Shown here one piece after another: positions 1 to 8,739 of a DNA stretch of 49,676 nucleotides. Numbering within the stretch: the stretch's first letter is position 1; every line of letters begins with the position of its first letter. The notes below the pieces were generated by a model. It did not search any database. It was not told the DNA's origin and saw only the letters and a list, made by a program, of their open reading frames with translations. The stretch lies in the NCBI GenBank assembly GCA_937132085.1, contig CAKZNV010000153.1:1-49676 (forward strand). The letters are read 5' to 3'. The DNA is from an uncultured Rubritalea sp. (GTDB lineage: Bacteria > Verrucomicrobiota > Verrucomicrobiia > Verrucomicrobiales > Akkermansiaceae). The translations under genes were made by a program, and so were the position numbers.

Positions 1-63
1 ACCGATATAGTGTTGCAAGGGGGGCGTATCTGACGCATTAAGTGGCAAATTAAATTTAGAGTT

Positions 64-1731
64 ATGAGTAAGGAAAATAGTAAAGATTTCATCAGAACAA
101 TCATCGCAGAAGACATCGCTAACGGTAAGCACGAGACTAGTATTACTCGTTTTCCGCCTGAGCCGAATGGCTTCCTGCACATTGGTCATGCTAAGGCTCT
201 GTGCCTAAACTTCGGCCTTGCTCAAGAGAATGCTGGCAGCGGAGCTCGTTGTCACCTTCGCTTCGATGATACGAATCCTGTTAAAGAAGACACTAAGTAT
301 GTGGAGAGCATTCAGAAGGATGTGAAGTGGCTTGGTTTCGAATACGGTGAGAATCTTTTCTTTGCTAGTAACTACTTTGAGTATTTCTATGACTGTGCTG
401 TGCATTTGATCAAAAGTGGACTGGCTTACGTGGATAAGCAGACTCCTGAGGAGATGCGTGAAGGTAGAGGTAAGGTAGGAATCCCAGGTAAGAATAGTCC
501 ATTTAGAGAAACTGCTGTTGAGGAAAATTTAGAGCTATTTGCGCAGATGCGAAATGGTGATATCGGAGAAGGTGAGGCCGTGCTCAGAGCGAAGATCGAC
601 ATGGAGTCACCTAACATGAACATGCGTGACCCTGCGATTTATCGTGTGCTTCACTCACATCACCACAACACTGGTGATGCGTGGAAGATCTATCCTATGT
701 ATGACTTTGCGCATCCACTAGAGGATGCTAAGGAGATGATTACGCACTCACTTTGTTCACTAGAATTTGAAGATCATCGACCGCTGTATAATTGGGTGGT
801 GGAGAACTGTCCTACGCCGGCAAAGCCTCGTCAGATTGAGTTTTCTCGTCTGAATATTTCTTACACAGTGATGAGTAAGCGTAAGCTGCTTCAGCTCGTG
901 GAAGATGGAATCGTCAATGGCTGGGATGATCCAAGAATGCCTACACTTTCAGGAATGAGGCGCCGTGGTTACACACCAGAGGCGATCCGTTCATTCATCG
1001 AAAAAGGTGGTGTGACTAAGGTGAATAGTGTGACGGATTTCTCTGTGTTAGAGGCAGAGGTTCGTAATGATCTTAATAAGACAGTGGATCGCAGAATGGC
1101 GGTTATTGAGCCTCTTAAAGTAGTGATTTCTAACTGGGACGAAGATCGTGTAGAGCACATGATCTGTAATAATAACCCTGAAGATGCTACTGCTGGGACT
1201 CGCGAAGTTCCTCTGGGTAAAGCATTTTATATCGAGCGTGATGACTTCATGGAAGATCCTCCGAAGAAGTATTTCAGACTCGGACCAGAGAGAGCTGTTA
1301 GACTCAGAGGTGGATACATCATCAAGTATCTGAGCCATAGTTTAGATGCAGACGGAAACGTTACTGAAGTGCAGGTGGAGTATATTCCTGACACGATCGG
1401 ACAGAATGCTCCAGAGGGTATCAAGTGCAAGGCAGCGATTCACTGGGTGAGCGCGGCGCATGCAGTCGATGCCGAGGTGCGTGTCTATGATCGACTCTTC
1501 TCAGAAGCTAATCCAGATGCTGCTGAAGGTGGATTCTTGACTTGCCTCAACGAAGATTCTCTAGCAGTGATCAATGGCGCCAAGCTGGAGCCAATCCTAG
1601 GGAATGTGGAGCCAGGTTACCGCTGTCAGTTTGAGCGAGTGGGCTATTTCTGCACAGACTCTGAAGATCACGTAGCTGGTGAGAAGAATGTCTTCATCAG
1701 AACTGCTGCTCTGAGAGATTCTTGGAAGTAG
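64..1731 (+). CDS. glnS: Glutaminyl-tRNA synthetase
   Basis: Cytoplasmic class I aminoacyl-tRNA synthetase that charges tRNA-Gln with glutamine. The N-terminus has PPEPNGFLHIGHAKAL with the HIGH signature at about residues 39-42, and the KMSKS-equivalent loop reads VMSKRKL near residue 270. The C-terminal half is the anticodon-binding beta-barrel region. At 555 residues it matches the usual bacterial GlnRS length, so it is complete. GlnRS rather than GluRS is supported by the PEPNG form of the first motif and the C-terminal barrel. The ATG at 64 lies just upstream of the conserved start region; no Shine-Dalgarno sequence is visible. It is followed by 155 non-coding bases and appears to stand alone. 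Confidence 0.97.
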   Translation: MSKENSKDFIRTIIAEDIANGKHETSITRFPPEPNGFLHIGHAKALCLNFGLAQENAGSGARCHLRFDDTNPVKEDTKYVESIQKDVKWLGFEYGENLFFASNYFEYFYDCAVHLIKSGLAYVDKQTPEEMREGRGKVGIPGKNSPFRETAVEENLELFAQMRNGDIGEGEAVLRAKIDMESPNMNMRDPAIYRVLHSHHHNTGDAWKIYPMYDFAHPLEDAKEMITHSLCSLEFEDHRPLYNWVVENCPTPAKPRQIEFSRLNISYTVMSKRKLLQLVEDGIVNGWDDPRMPTLSGMRRRGYTPEAIRSFIEKGGVTKVNSVTDFSVLEAEVRNDLNKTVDRRMAVIEPLKVVISNWDEDRVEHMICNNNPEDATAGTREVPLGKAFYIERDDFMEDPPKKYFRLGPERAVRLRGGYIIKYLSHSLDADGNVTEVQVEYIPDTIGQNAPEGIKCKAAIHWVSAAHAVDAEVRVYDRLFSEANPDAAEGGFLTCLNEDSLAVINGAKLEPILGNVEPGYRCQFERVGYFCTDSEDHVAGEKNVFIRTAALRDSWK

Positions 1732-1733
1732 GG

Positions 1734-1746
1734 GGAGCTTCGCTCC
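1734..1746 (+). other. Small hairpin after glnS
   Basis: GGAGC-TTC-GCTCC forms a 5-bp stem just after the glnS stop codon. There is no T-tract behind it, so it is not a convincing intrinsic terminator; it could be a 3'-end stabiliser or chance. Confidence 0.3.
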
Positions 1747-1886
1747 GTCAATGGTTGATTGGTCAATAGTCATGAGTTCCAGTGCTTTGTTGCTGGGGCT
1801 TTGGGGCGTTCTGTAAGGTAAATCTCACGTGTTTTAGCATAAATTTAATCTAGCGTAATTGACTGATTCAGTGCATATTTACGTCG

Positions 1887-3275
1887 TTGAACGATAACTC
1901 TACAGGCGGTTTAAAGGTGATATGGATATGCTTAGGCGTAGCCTTGATGCTTCATGTTACCGTGGCGTTTGTTGCATTGCATCCATTTATCTTAGTGATG
2001 TTGCCGCAGGAGCCTGATACTCCTGCGAAGCCGGTTGTTGAAAAGAAGAAAGAAGTCATAATTGCTCTAGTGCGACCTGCGCCTATCATTCCGATGGTTA
2101 CAGCGCCTACTCCGATGAATCCACAGCCTACAGAAAATTCTTCTGAAATGGCGAAAAAGGAGCTTGAGAAGACTGAGCCTAAGGAGTTTGAAAAGGAAGA
2201 GGTTGTTAAAAAGGAGCCAATCAAGGAGGTTCCGAAATACACTAGGACATCGGATGAGCAGCTACAAGGGGAGCCAGATAAGGCGGTTCTTCAGGGTGAG
2301 CGTAGCACGATAGCGGCTAGTAGTGCGGCGGCTAAGGTGAATGCGCCTGATAGAGCTTCTGTGACTGGAGATTCTAAATATAAGGATCGTGATGAACTGG
2401 TGGATACTACTTATCAAGATGGGGCGCTGGAGCATATGAATAAAGGTGCTGATGGTAAGCCGACTCAAGATCAAGCTACTCCGCCTACGCCAAAGTCATC
2501 GCCGATGAAGCCGAAATTTGCAGATCAACCAGACCTTCCTGAGCCAGACCCTAACAAGGTGGCTGATCAGGAAGTGAAGGAAAAGAAAAGCAGTATCGAG
2601 GAGACTCCTGAGCGTGGCGAGGCAATGGATAAAGGTGAGCTGGCTACTACTGATAAGAACGTAGATAAGTTTCTAGAAACTGATGATAAGTCACTGGATA
2701 AAGCTGACGAGGTGATGAAAAATCTGGCTGATGAGAAGAAGGATGGTTTGGCTTCTGAAGAGAAGACGATTGCTAATAAGAAGGTAGATCCTGATGCAAT
2801 GAAGGAGAAGGCGGAAGAGGAAAAGCGTAAGAAGCAGAGGGAAGCCAGCAAGAAGTCATCGCAGCCTAAAACGGCATCTAACAAAACTAAGAAAGGTTTC
2901 AGATCTGAGGCGAAGGCTACTGTTGTGGAAGGGTCACTGTTCAGACGATCTAAGAAGGGCTCGGCCAATGTGAAGGCGACGCCACTCGGCAAGTATATGG
3001 CCACAATTTCAAAATTGGTTGAGCAAGAATGGCAACGCAGGTGCATGATGCATGCGGATCTGATCCAGCCAGGCTCGGTGCGAATGAGCTTCATCGTGAT
3101 GCCTAATGGGAAGGTGAAGCATACGAGGACTTTGTCGAGACAGAGTGGAAGTGAAGCGCAATTTAACCTGACTTACCAAGCGATCAATTCTGTGAAACTT
3201 CCACCCATGCCAGCTTCTGTTAAAAAAATTCAAGAGGGCGACCCGATTGAGTTCAGATATTCCTTTTCGTTTTAA
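1887..3275 (+). CDS. TonB/TolA-like energy-transducing protein
   Basis: 462-residue bitopic inner-membrane protein likely to link an ExbB/ExbD motor to the outer membrane. One hydrophobic segment (about residues 8-33) is followed by a periplasmic stretch rich in Pro, Glu and Lys to about residue 330, as in TonB or TolA linkers. The last 90 residues resemble a TonB C-terminal domain (EQEWQRR, then MPNGKV, then LPPMPASV). The linker is long for TonB and closer to TolA in size. The start is TTG at 1887; no in-frame ATG precedes the membrane segment. ExbB and ExbD follow directly, which supports the role. TonB versus TolA identity is not resolved, because no receptor or Pal/TolB gene is nearby. 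Confidence 0.75.
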   Translation: MNDNSTGGLKVIWICLGVALMLHVTVAFVALHPFILVMLPQEPDTPAKPVVEKKKEVIIALVRPAPIIPMVTAPTPMNPQPTENSSEMAKKELEKTEPKEFEKEEVVKKEPIKEVPKYTRTSDEQLQGEPDKAVLQGERSTIAASSAAAKVNAPDRASVTGDSKYKDRDELVDTTYQDGALEHMNKGADGKPTQDQATPPTPKSSPMKPKFADQPDLPEPDPNKVADQEVKEKKSSIEETPERGEAMDKGELATTDKNVDKFLETDDKSLDKADEVMKNLADEKKDGLASEEKTIANKKVDPDAMKEKAEEEKRKKQREASKKSSQPKTASNKTKKGFRSEAKATVVEGSLFRRSKKGSANVKATPLGKYMATISKLVEQEWQRRCMMHADLIQPGSVRMSFIVMPNGKVKHTRTLSRQSGSEAQFNLTYQAINSVKLPPMPASVKKIQEGDPIEFRYSFSF

Positions 3276-3299
3276 ACGCATTCTACTACACATTCATCC

Positions 3300-3977
3300 A
3301 TGACTTTTACGCAGTATTTTCCCCTCGGTGCCACTGATGCATCTTGGATAGAGAAGATCTTTTCCTTTATCGATAAAGGCGGAGTCTTCATCTACTTTAT
3401 CATCCTTTGTTCTATCGCCGCTGTGACCGTGATGCTGTTTCAGGCATTTTTGTTAGGTCGTAGCAGAGTGATTCCAGATAGCTTGGTTTATAGTATGAAT
3501 GCTTACCTTTCACAAGGTGATGAAGAGTCTACTAACAGGCTTAATACTAGCAGGAAGTCTGCTCCGAGTGTGTTGCAGAGACTCTGTGATGTGGTGCTGG
3601 AAAGACATGATCGTAAGGATATGGAAATTCAAGAAGCGGTGCAGGTCAGTGCTCGTGAAGAAATTATCAAGATGCAGGCGGGAATCCCAGTGTTGGAGGT
3701 GATCATTGCGATTGCTCCCTTGCTCGGTCTGTTAGGGACGGCGACTGGTTTGTTCACGGTTTTCGGTGGTGTGGGAGCTGGTGAGGAGAAGTATGAAGAG
3801 ATGGCGCAAGGTATCTCGGAGGCTCTGATCACGACAGTTTCTGGACTCGCTGTGGCAGTGCCGGCAGTGATAGCGCATGGAATCTTTAATCGTAAGATAG
3901 AACGCTACGCGGCAAGGCTCGAAGTAGTGATGAGCAAGTTCGTAGGTTCCTACTCAGTGGGTAGAGATAAGAAATAA
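3300..3977 (+). CDS. exbB: ExbB/TolQ-family proton channel subunit (MotA/TolQ/ExbB)
   Basis: 225-residue inner-membrane protein forming the proton-driven motor with ExbD. A membrane segment lies at about residues 28-52, and the conserved C-terminal pair of helices carries PLLGLLGTATGLFTVFGGVG and EALITTVSGLAVAVPAVIAHG, the family signature. Length is typical. It starts 24 bases after the TonB-like gene and 15 bases before exbD, so the genes are co-transcribed. The sequence alone does not separate ExbB from TolQ. Confidence 0.92.
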   Translation: MTFTQYFPLGATDASWIEKIFSFIDKGGVFIYFIILCSIAAVTVMLFQAFLLGRSRVIPDSLVYSMNAYLSQGDEESTNRLNTSRKSAPSVLQRLCDVVLERHDRKDMEIQEAVQVSAREEIIKMQAGIPVLEVIIAIAPLLGLLGTATGLFTVFGGVGAGEEKYEEMAQGISEALITTVSGLAVAVPAVIAHGIFNRKIERYAARLEVVMSKFVGSYSVGRDKK

Positions 3978-3992
3978 TTTAGCGAATTTAAG

Positions 3993-4412
3993 ATGAATTT
4001 CCTGCAACGCCGCAAACCTACTCCCTCAGTGCCCATTTTGCCACTGATTGATATTTTGACGATCCTACTGATCTTCTTTGTGGTGACGACTCAGTTTAAA
4101 AAGAAGAAGCACACACTGGAGATAGAGCTGCCGAAGTCGAACGGCCAAAGTGTGACGATGCAGGTGCTGGATGACGCTGTGTTGGCTATCTCTAAGGAGG
4201 GGCAGTATAGCCTGAATACAGTGCGGATGCCACAGGATGAGCTGGTGAATTATTTGAACATTTACAGAGAAGAAAACCCAAAGGCGAAGTTTATTATTGA
4301 ACAAGACAAGGGAACAGGTGAGGAATACGAAGTCTTCGCTATCGATGCGCTGACTGAAGCTGGATTCAAGCATATCTCTAAGCGGGTGCTGCTAGACGGC
4401 GAAGAAAAGTAA
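3993..4412 (+). CDS. exbD: ExbD/TolR-family biopolymer transport protein
   Basis: 139-residue partner of ExbB with one N-terminal membrane helix (PILPLIDILTILLIFFVVTTQF, about residues 14-35). The Asp in LIDILTILLIF is the residue that carries protons in this family. A short periplasmic domain follows. The gene sits between exbB and def with short gaps, completing a TonB-ExbB-ExbD set. The helix is followed by a basic KKKKH patch before the periplasmic domain. Confidence 0.92.
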   Translation: MNFLQRRKPTPSVPILPLIDILTILLIFFVVTTQFKKKKHTLEIELPKSNGQSVTMQVLDDAVLAISKEGQYSLNTVRMPQDELVNYLNIYREENPKAKFIIEQDKGTGEEYEVFAIDALTEAGFKHISKRVLLDGEEK

Positions 4413-4434
4413 AATTTTAATACGAAAGAATAAG

Positions 4435-4995
4435 ATGATTTTAGATATAGTTCAATTTGGTGAGCCAGTGCTGCGCAAGAAATGTGCGCCAGTGACTGAG
4501 GTAAACGAGACGCTCGAAACATTGGTGAAGAATATGGTGGAAACTATGATCGATGCTGATGGCATCGGTCTTGCAGCTCCGCAGGTGGGTGAAGATATTC
4601 GCCTCGCTATCGTGGATGTGGCGCATGATCCTGAGTGTGTGAGTTTCTTCAAGGTGGATGGTGAAGATGCTAAGATGGCGGATCACATGCCATTGGTGTT
4701 TATCAATCCAGAGCTAGAGCTTAGCGGACCTAAAGAAGCTGAGAGCGAAGGCTGTCTGAGTATTCAGGAAGTCAGAGCGAAGGTGAAGCGTCCTACTATT
4801 GTTAAAGCTACGTTGAAACAGATGGATGGTAGTGTGAAGGTGATCGAGACTGATGGCTTGTTAGCGAGAGCTATCCAGCATGAGGTGGATCATTTGAATG
4901 GTGTGCTTTTCACTGACAGAGTGGCTTCTACTACTAAGGCTAGGCTTAAGAAAACGCTTAAGGAACTGGCGAATACTAAGTGGGAACGTAGGTAG
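4435..4995 (+). CDS. def: Peptide deformylase
   Basis: Removes the N-terminal formyl group from nascent proteins. All three family motifs are present: GIGLAAPQVG (residues 43-52), EGCLS (105-109, with metal ligand Cys107) and HEVDH (149-153, with ligands His149/His153 and catalytic Glu150). 186 residues is a normal length. A short acidic insertion (FFKVDGEDAKMADHM) lies between the first two motifs. The gene is 22 bases after exbD and is probably the last gene of that operon. Confidence 0.96.
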   Translation: MILDIVQFGEPVLRKKCAPVTEVNETLETLVKNMVETMIDADGIGLAAPQVGEDIRLAIVDVAHDPECVSFFKVDGEDAKMADHMPLVFINPELELSGPKEAESEGCLSIQEVRAKVKRPTIVKATLKQMDGSVKVIETDGLLARAIQHEVDHLNGVLFTDRVASTTKARLKKTLKELANTKWERR

Positions 4996-5008
4996 TTGCT
5001 GTTTTAAG

Positions 5009-5046
5009 ACCACCACGAACGACACGGTTTTAGTGGTTACTTTTTT
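5009..5046 (+). terminator. Possible terminator of the tonB-def operon
   Basis: A 5-bp stem ACCAC/GTGGT (5009-5013 with 5033-5037) is followed by TAC and six Ts (5041-5046). The stem is short and the loop is long, so this is only a candidate. Confidence 0.35.
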
Positions 5047-5113
5047 AGACAGAATTAACAGAATGTGACAGAATTTCTGTGCACGACGGTGACTTGGTTG
5101 ATGGAGCTTTGTG

Positions 5114-5171
5114 CCGTGCTTTCAGCACGGGGTGTCTCTGGTGGTGAGTGACCTAGGAATGAATTCCTAGG
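5114..5171. repeat. REP-like element with two adjacent perfect palindromes
   Basis: Two palindromes lie 21 bases apart in non-coding DNA. The first is CCGTGCT-TTC-AGCACGG (5114-5130), a 7-bp stem with a 3-base loop. The second is CCTAGGAAT-GA-ATTCCTAGG (5152-5171), a 9-bp stem with a 2-base loop. Two small palindromes in an intergenic gap are the layout of bacterial REP/BIME-type repeats. Only this copy is visible in the window, so dispersal is inferred. Confidence 0.5.
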
Positions 5172-5308
5172 CTTTGGTTATTTGACCTCTTCAAGGTCTG
5201 GGTTGTTGGTTCTCCTGAAGTAAGGAAATAGCCAGAGTATTGTGCTAGGTGCTTTGGGATAGGTCTTATGGGGCTTATCGGACCTATTACTTTGGCATTG
5301 CTAGCGGG

Positions 5309-5887
5309 CTAGGCTCCCCAGAACATTAGGGCGCAGGATAATACTGCGATGCCGTAGGCTAGGCCGGCTAGGCTTAGGAAGCGGAATCGGCTTGGGGTGG
5401 CTGTTGCCCAGTTGATCATGTCTCTTAGGTAGTAGGGCATGCCTACGCAGAAGAGTCCTTTGATGATCATTCCGTATGCGTAGAGTGGGAGGAGGAATTT
5501 GAATTGGTTTGGCTCCTGCCAAGCTGCGGCTAGGAGTGGAGCTGCTGCCATGAGCATGACTACGCCGAGTCCGCGAACAGCGAGGAATTCTTTGACGTCT
5601 TTGATGATGAAGAAGCCTACGATTGGGACTACGAAGAGAAGGATTGGCTTGAGGCCGTTGAAGTCATTTAGCTCCATGGTGATAGGGCTGCCGTTGATGA
5701 CGAGGAGCCAGAACCAAGCTAGACCGATGGTCATGAGGACGCGGCCGAGAGCTGTGTTACGTGGAAATTTCTTGAAAAAGTCGATAGCAGCGGTGGACTG
5801 AAGGACCATCCAGAGGTGAAGACCGATGATAAATGCAGCGAGGACGAAGCCGGCTGTGTTAAGTGGAATTTTCTCGTATGCGTGCAT
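5309..5887 (-). CDS. Multi-pass membrane protein of unknown function
   Basis: 192-residue hydrophobic protein with about six membrane segments and no motif I recognise. It begins MHAYEKIPLN, contains a polar loop near FKKFPRNTALGRV and another near PNQFKFLLPLY, and ends in a hydrophobic helix. Coding character is supported by length, consistent hydrophobic helices and conserved-looking loop residues. It stands alone on the minus strand, convergent with def and divergent from the HerA-like gene at 6019. Function unknown. Confidence 0.75.
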   Translation of the reverse strand: MHAYEKIPLNTAGFVLAAFIIGLHLWMVLQSTAAIDFFKKFPRNTALGRVLMTIGLAWFWLLVINGSPITMELNDFNGLKPILLFVVPIVGFFIIKDVKEFLAVRGLGVVMLMAAAPLLAAAWQEPNQFKFLLPLYAYGMIIKGLFCVGMPYYLRDMINWATATPSRFRFLSLAGLAYGIAVLSCALMFWGA

Positions 5888-6018
5888 GGAATGGATGTGT
5901 TTCTGTCCTAGTGACGTGGCAGAACTACCTTAGTATGCTGGGAGGGTAAAGGAGATTATTGTTGGTCATTTGTGGTTTTGTGACTTTTCATCTGATGGAG
6001 TTTGTCTATGGATAGACT

Positions 6019-8457
6019 ATGCAGATTGAGAAAACGGATTACGAAAAGTTAGGACAGTTTTATTTAGGTCGAGAATATGATCTAAAGAAGAGCCAGCTGG
6101 AGGATGAGTTGGTGATGTATGACTCGAAGGATCTGGTGACTCATGGTGTGGTTCTCGGGATGACTGGGTCAGGTAAGACGGGTCTGTGTATCGGTCTGCT
6201 GGAGGAAGCTGCTATGGATAACATTCCAGCTATCGTGATAGATCCGAAAGGGGATATAGGTAACTTGATGCTGACGTTTCCTGACTTTGAGGGCAGTGAT
6301 TTCCGTCCGTGGATCAATGAGGATGATGCAAAGAAGAAGGGCAAGACGCCGGATGAGTTTGCTGAGAAAACGGCGAAGATGTGGGAAGATGGGATCGCTC
6401 AATGGGGACAGAGTCCAGAGCGTGTGAGAGAATTTAAGGAGAAGATCGATATCAATGTGTTCACTCCGGGGAGTAAGGCAGGAATTCCTGTTAGTATCTT
6501 GAGTTCACTAGATGTTCCGCCGTTTGAGGTGATGGATGATGGTGAGCTGCTGGGTGATAGAATCGAGAGCACAGTGAGCTCTCTGTTGTCGCTGGTGGGT
6601 GAGGATGCGGATCCGATTCAGAGTCCTGAGGCAGTGTTGCTCAGCGCTATTTTCCAACATAGCTGGGCAGATGATGAGGGGCTGAACATTGAGTCACTGA
6701 TCAGAAGTATCCAGAAGCCGAAGTTTGATAAGGTGGGGATTATTGATCTGGAGAGTTTTTATCCTGCTAAGAAACGTCAAGTGTTGGCGTTGAAATTTAA
6801 TAATCTGCTGGCTAGTCCAGGTTTCTCGACATGGATGGAGGGACCGCCTCTGGATATCCAGAAGATGCTTTATCATGATGATGGCAGAGCGAGAGTTTCT
6901 ATTTTCTCGATTGCTCACCTGAACGATAGCGAGCGCATGTTCTTTGTGAGTATTCTGCTGAATCAGATGCTGGGCTGGATGCGTAGTCAGAGTGGAACGA
7001 CGAGTCTGAGAGCGATGCTCTATATGGATGAAATCTATGGATACTTACCGCCTACAGCGAATCCGCCTAGTAAGAAACCGATGCTGACGATGCTGAAGCA
7101 AGCGAGAGCGTTTGGTTTGGGAGTGCTTCTGGCGACTCAGAACCCAGTGGATCTGGATTACAAGGCGCTGTCAAATATCGGAACTTGGTGGTTGGGTAGA
7201 CTGCAGACGGAACGAGATAAGGCGAGAGTGCTGGATGGCTTAGAAGGTGCGGCTGCTAGTCAGAACGGGAGATTTAATCGTAGGGAAATGGAGGAGCTAC
7301 TAGCTGGACTAGGTAGCCGTGTGTTCCTGATGAATAATGTGCATGAGGATGGGCCAGTGGTCTTCCATGTGCGCTGGGTGATGAGTTATCTACGAGGACC
7401 GATGACTAGACGTCAGATCAAGACGCTGATGGATCCGAAGCGTGGAGCGTTTGAGGTGGAGACTGAGGAGGTGAAAGCTGTGAGCTCTAACCCGATGGCT
7501 ATGCCTTCGTCGGCTCCAGCGGCTCCGCCGAAAGGTCAGAGACCAGCGGTGGGAACAGGTGTGCAGGAACGTTTTGTTCCATTTGCTGGTGAAGTAGATA
7601 GTGTGAGCTATGTTCCACATCTTCTCCGTGAGGCTCAGGTGCATTTTAGTAATAGCAAAACTGGTGTGGAAGGCTCAAGACGAGTCAGATTTATCAATGC
7701 TATGAGTGAAGCTGGAGTAGCGTGGAATGATAATCTCAATGTGCCAGTGCCGTATAAGAAGCTAGAAATCGATCCTAGAAAAGGTGCAGGTTATGAGGAG
7801 TTGCCAGGCTTTGCGATGAATTCTGCGAACTATAAAGGTGTCGAGGATGACTTCGAGGACTGGATTTATAGAAATGAGAAAGTGGATGTCTATTTCTCTC
7901 CATTACTGAAAGAGTATTCTAAGATGGGGGAGAGTGAAGGGGAGTTCCGCGGACGTCTGAACCATGCAGCTCGTGAGTTGCGTGATGAGGCTATTGATAA
8001 GATACGAGCTAAAATGCGTAAGAGTATCAAGACCAAGGAAGGTCAGTTGGATCGTGCGATGATCACTCTGGAGCGTGAACAGTCTGAGGCTAGCAGTGCC
8101 AAGATGCAGGCTGGTGTGAGTATCTTCGGCGCTATCGTGGGAATGTTCATGGGCAAGCGCAAGATGAGCGCTACTAATATCAACCGTGGCAGAAGCTCGA
8201 TAGGCTCTGCTGGTCGAGCGATGAAGCAGGGCAAAGATGTCAAAGCTGCTGAGCGTAAAATCGGTGGTTTAGAGGATGAAATTGCAGATTTAGAAGAAGA
8301 GCTTAGAGCAGAGGTGGAGGAACTAGATGATAGATTTGATCCTGTGCAGTTAAAGCTAGAGACGGTTTCGGTGTCTCCTTATAAGAAGGATATCGATGTG
8401 ACTAGTGTTTCACTTCTCTGGGTTCCTTTCGATGAGCGTGATAATGCGATTATTTAA
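6019..8457 (+). CDS. HerA/FtsK-type ATPase (DUF87-like)
   Basis: 812-residue P-loop ATPase of the HerA/VirB4-like superfamily. Walker A is GMTGSGKT (residues 47-54) and Walker B is MLYMDE (about 333-338). LLATQNPVDLDYKAL around residue 375 fits the sensor region of this family. A proline/alanine-rich linker lies near residues 495-515. The C-terminal part includes an EREQSEASSAK helix, a hydrophobic glycine stretch (SIFGAIVGMFMG) and a coiled coil (about 745-785) rich in Glu and Leu. Related proteins pump or remodel DNA, but no NurA nuclease gene is next to it, so the role is unknown. The small zinc-knuckle gene at 8480 follows after 22 bases. Confidence 0.8.
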   Translation: MQIEKTDYEKLGQFYLGREYDLKKSQLEDELVMYDSKDLVTHGVVLGMTGSGKTGLCIGLLEEAAMDNIPAIVIDPKGDIGNLMLTFPDFEGSDFRPWINEDDAKKKGKTPDEFAEKTAKMWEDGIAQWGQSPERVREFKEKIDINVFTPGSKAGIPVSILSSLDVPPFEVMDDGELLGDRIESTVSSLLSLVGEDADPIQSPEAVLLSAIFQHSWADDEGLNIESLIRSIQKPKFDKVGIIDLESFYPAKKRQVLALKFNNLLASPGFSTWMEGPPLDIQKMLYHDDGRARVSIFSIAHLNDSERMFFVSILLNQMLGWMRSQSGTTSLRAMLYMDEIYGYLPPTANPPSKKPMLTMLKQARAFGLGVLLATQNPVDLDYKALSNIGTWWLGRLQTERDKARVLDGLEGAAASQNGRFNRREMEELLAGLGSRVFLMNNVHEDGPVVFHVRWVMSYLRGPMTRRQIKTLMDPKRGAFEVETEEVKAVSSNPMAMPSSAPAAPPKGQRPAVGTGVQERFVPFAGEVDSVSYVPHLLREAQVHFSNSKTGVEGSRRVRFINAMSEAGVAWNDNLNVPVPYKKLEIDPRKGAGYEELPGFAMNSANYKGVEDDFEDWIYRNEKVDVYFSPLLKEYSKMGESEGEFRGRLNHAARELRDEAIDKIRAKMRKSIKTKEGQLDRAMITLEREQSEASSAKMQAGVSIFGAIVGMFMGKRKMSATNINRGRSSIGSAGRAMKQGKDVKAAERKIGGLEDEIADLEEELRAEVEELDDRFDPVQLKLETVSVSPYKKDIDVTSVSLLWVPFDERDNAII

Positions 8458-8479
8458 ATCCTTAGTTTTTTGTTAGAAA

Positions 8480-8659
8480 ATGTTAGAAGATTTAACAGAG
8501 ATTCAATGTCCGAGTTGTTTCGAGTGGTTTTCCTTTACCCTTCCGCATGAAGTGAATGCGGGAGAGGTGGAGATGGACTATGATTGCGAAGTCTGCTGTC
8601 GGCCGATGCGGGTGATAGTTAGTGGCGATGGAGCTTATGCTATTGGGATGGATGACTGA
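8480..8659 (+). CDS. CPXCG-type cysteine-rich zinc-knuckle small protein
   Basis: 59-residue protein beginning MLEDLTEIQCPSCFEWF. Two paired-cysteine knuckles, CPSC (residues 10-13) and CEVC (36-39), with a short acidic strand between them, match the pattern of the CPXCG-motif cysteine-rich family (Pfam Cys_rich_CPXG, by recall). A zinc-binding fold is likely; the role of the family is not known to me. ATG at 8480 and TGA at 8657-8659 give a compact frame just behind the HerA-like ATPase, suggesting co-transcription. Confidence 0.75.
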   Translation: MLEDLTEIQCPSCFEWFSFTLPHEVNAGEVEMDYDCEVCCRPMRVIVSGDGAYAIGMDD

Positions 8660-8739
8660 GGGATTTGAAATTTGAGATTGGTGATTTGAAAATTTTCTGT
8701 TTGTTTGAATAAAATCGAGGTTCTGGTTGTCATAGTAGT

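Larger units (their letters stand above)
4996..5308. other. Gene-free stretch with hairpins
   Basis: 313 bases without a credible gene, downstream of both def and the converging membrane-protein gene. It holds a weak terminator candidate next to def and a two-palindrome element (both listed separately). The remaining bases show no ORF or RNA gene I can support. Confidence 0.6.

Noticed and set aside
2567-3094. Minus-strand 175-residue ORF
   Set aside because: Antisense of the Lys/Glu-rich linker of the TonB-like protein, which yields Ser/Phe-rich nonsense.
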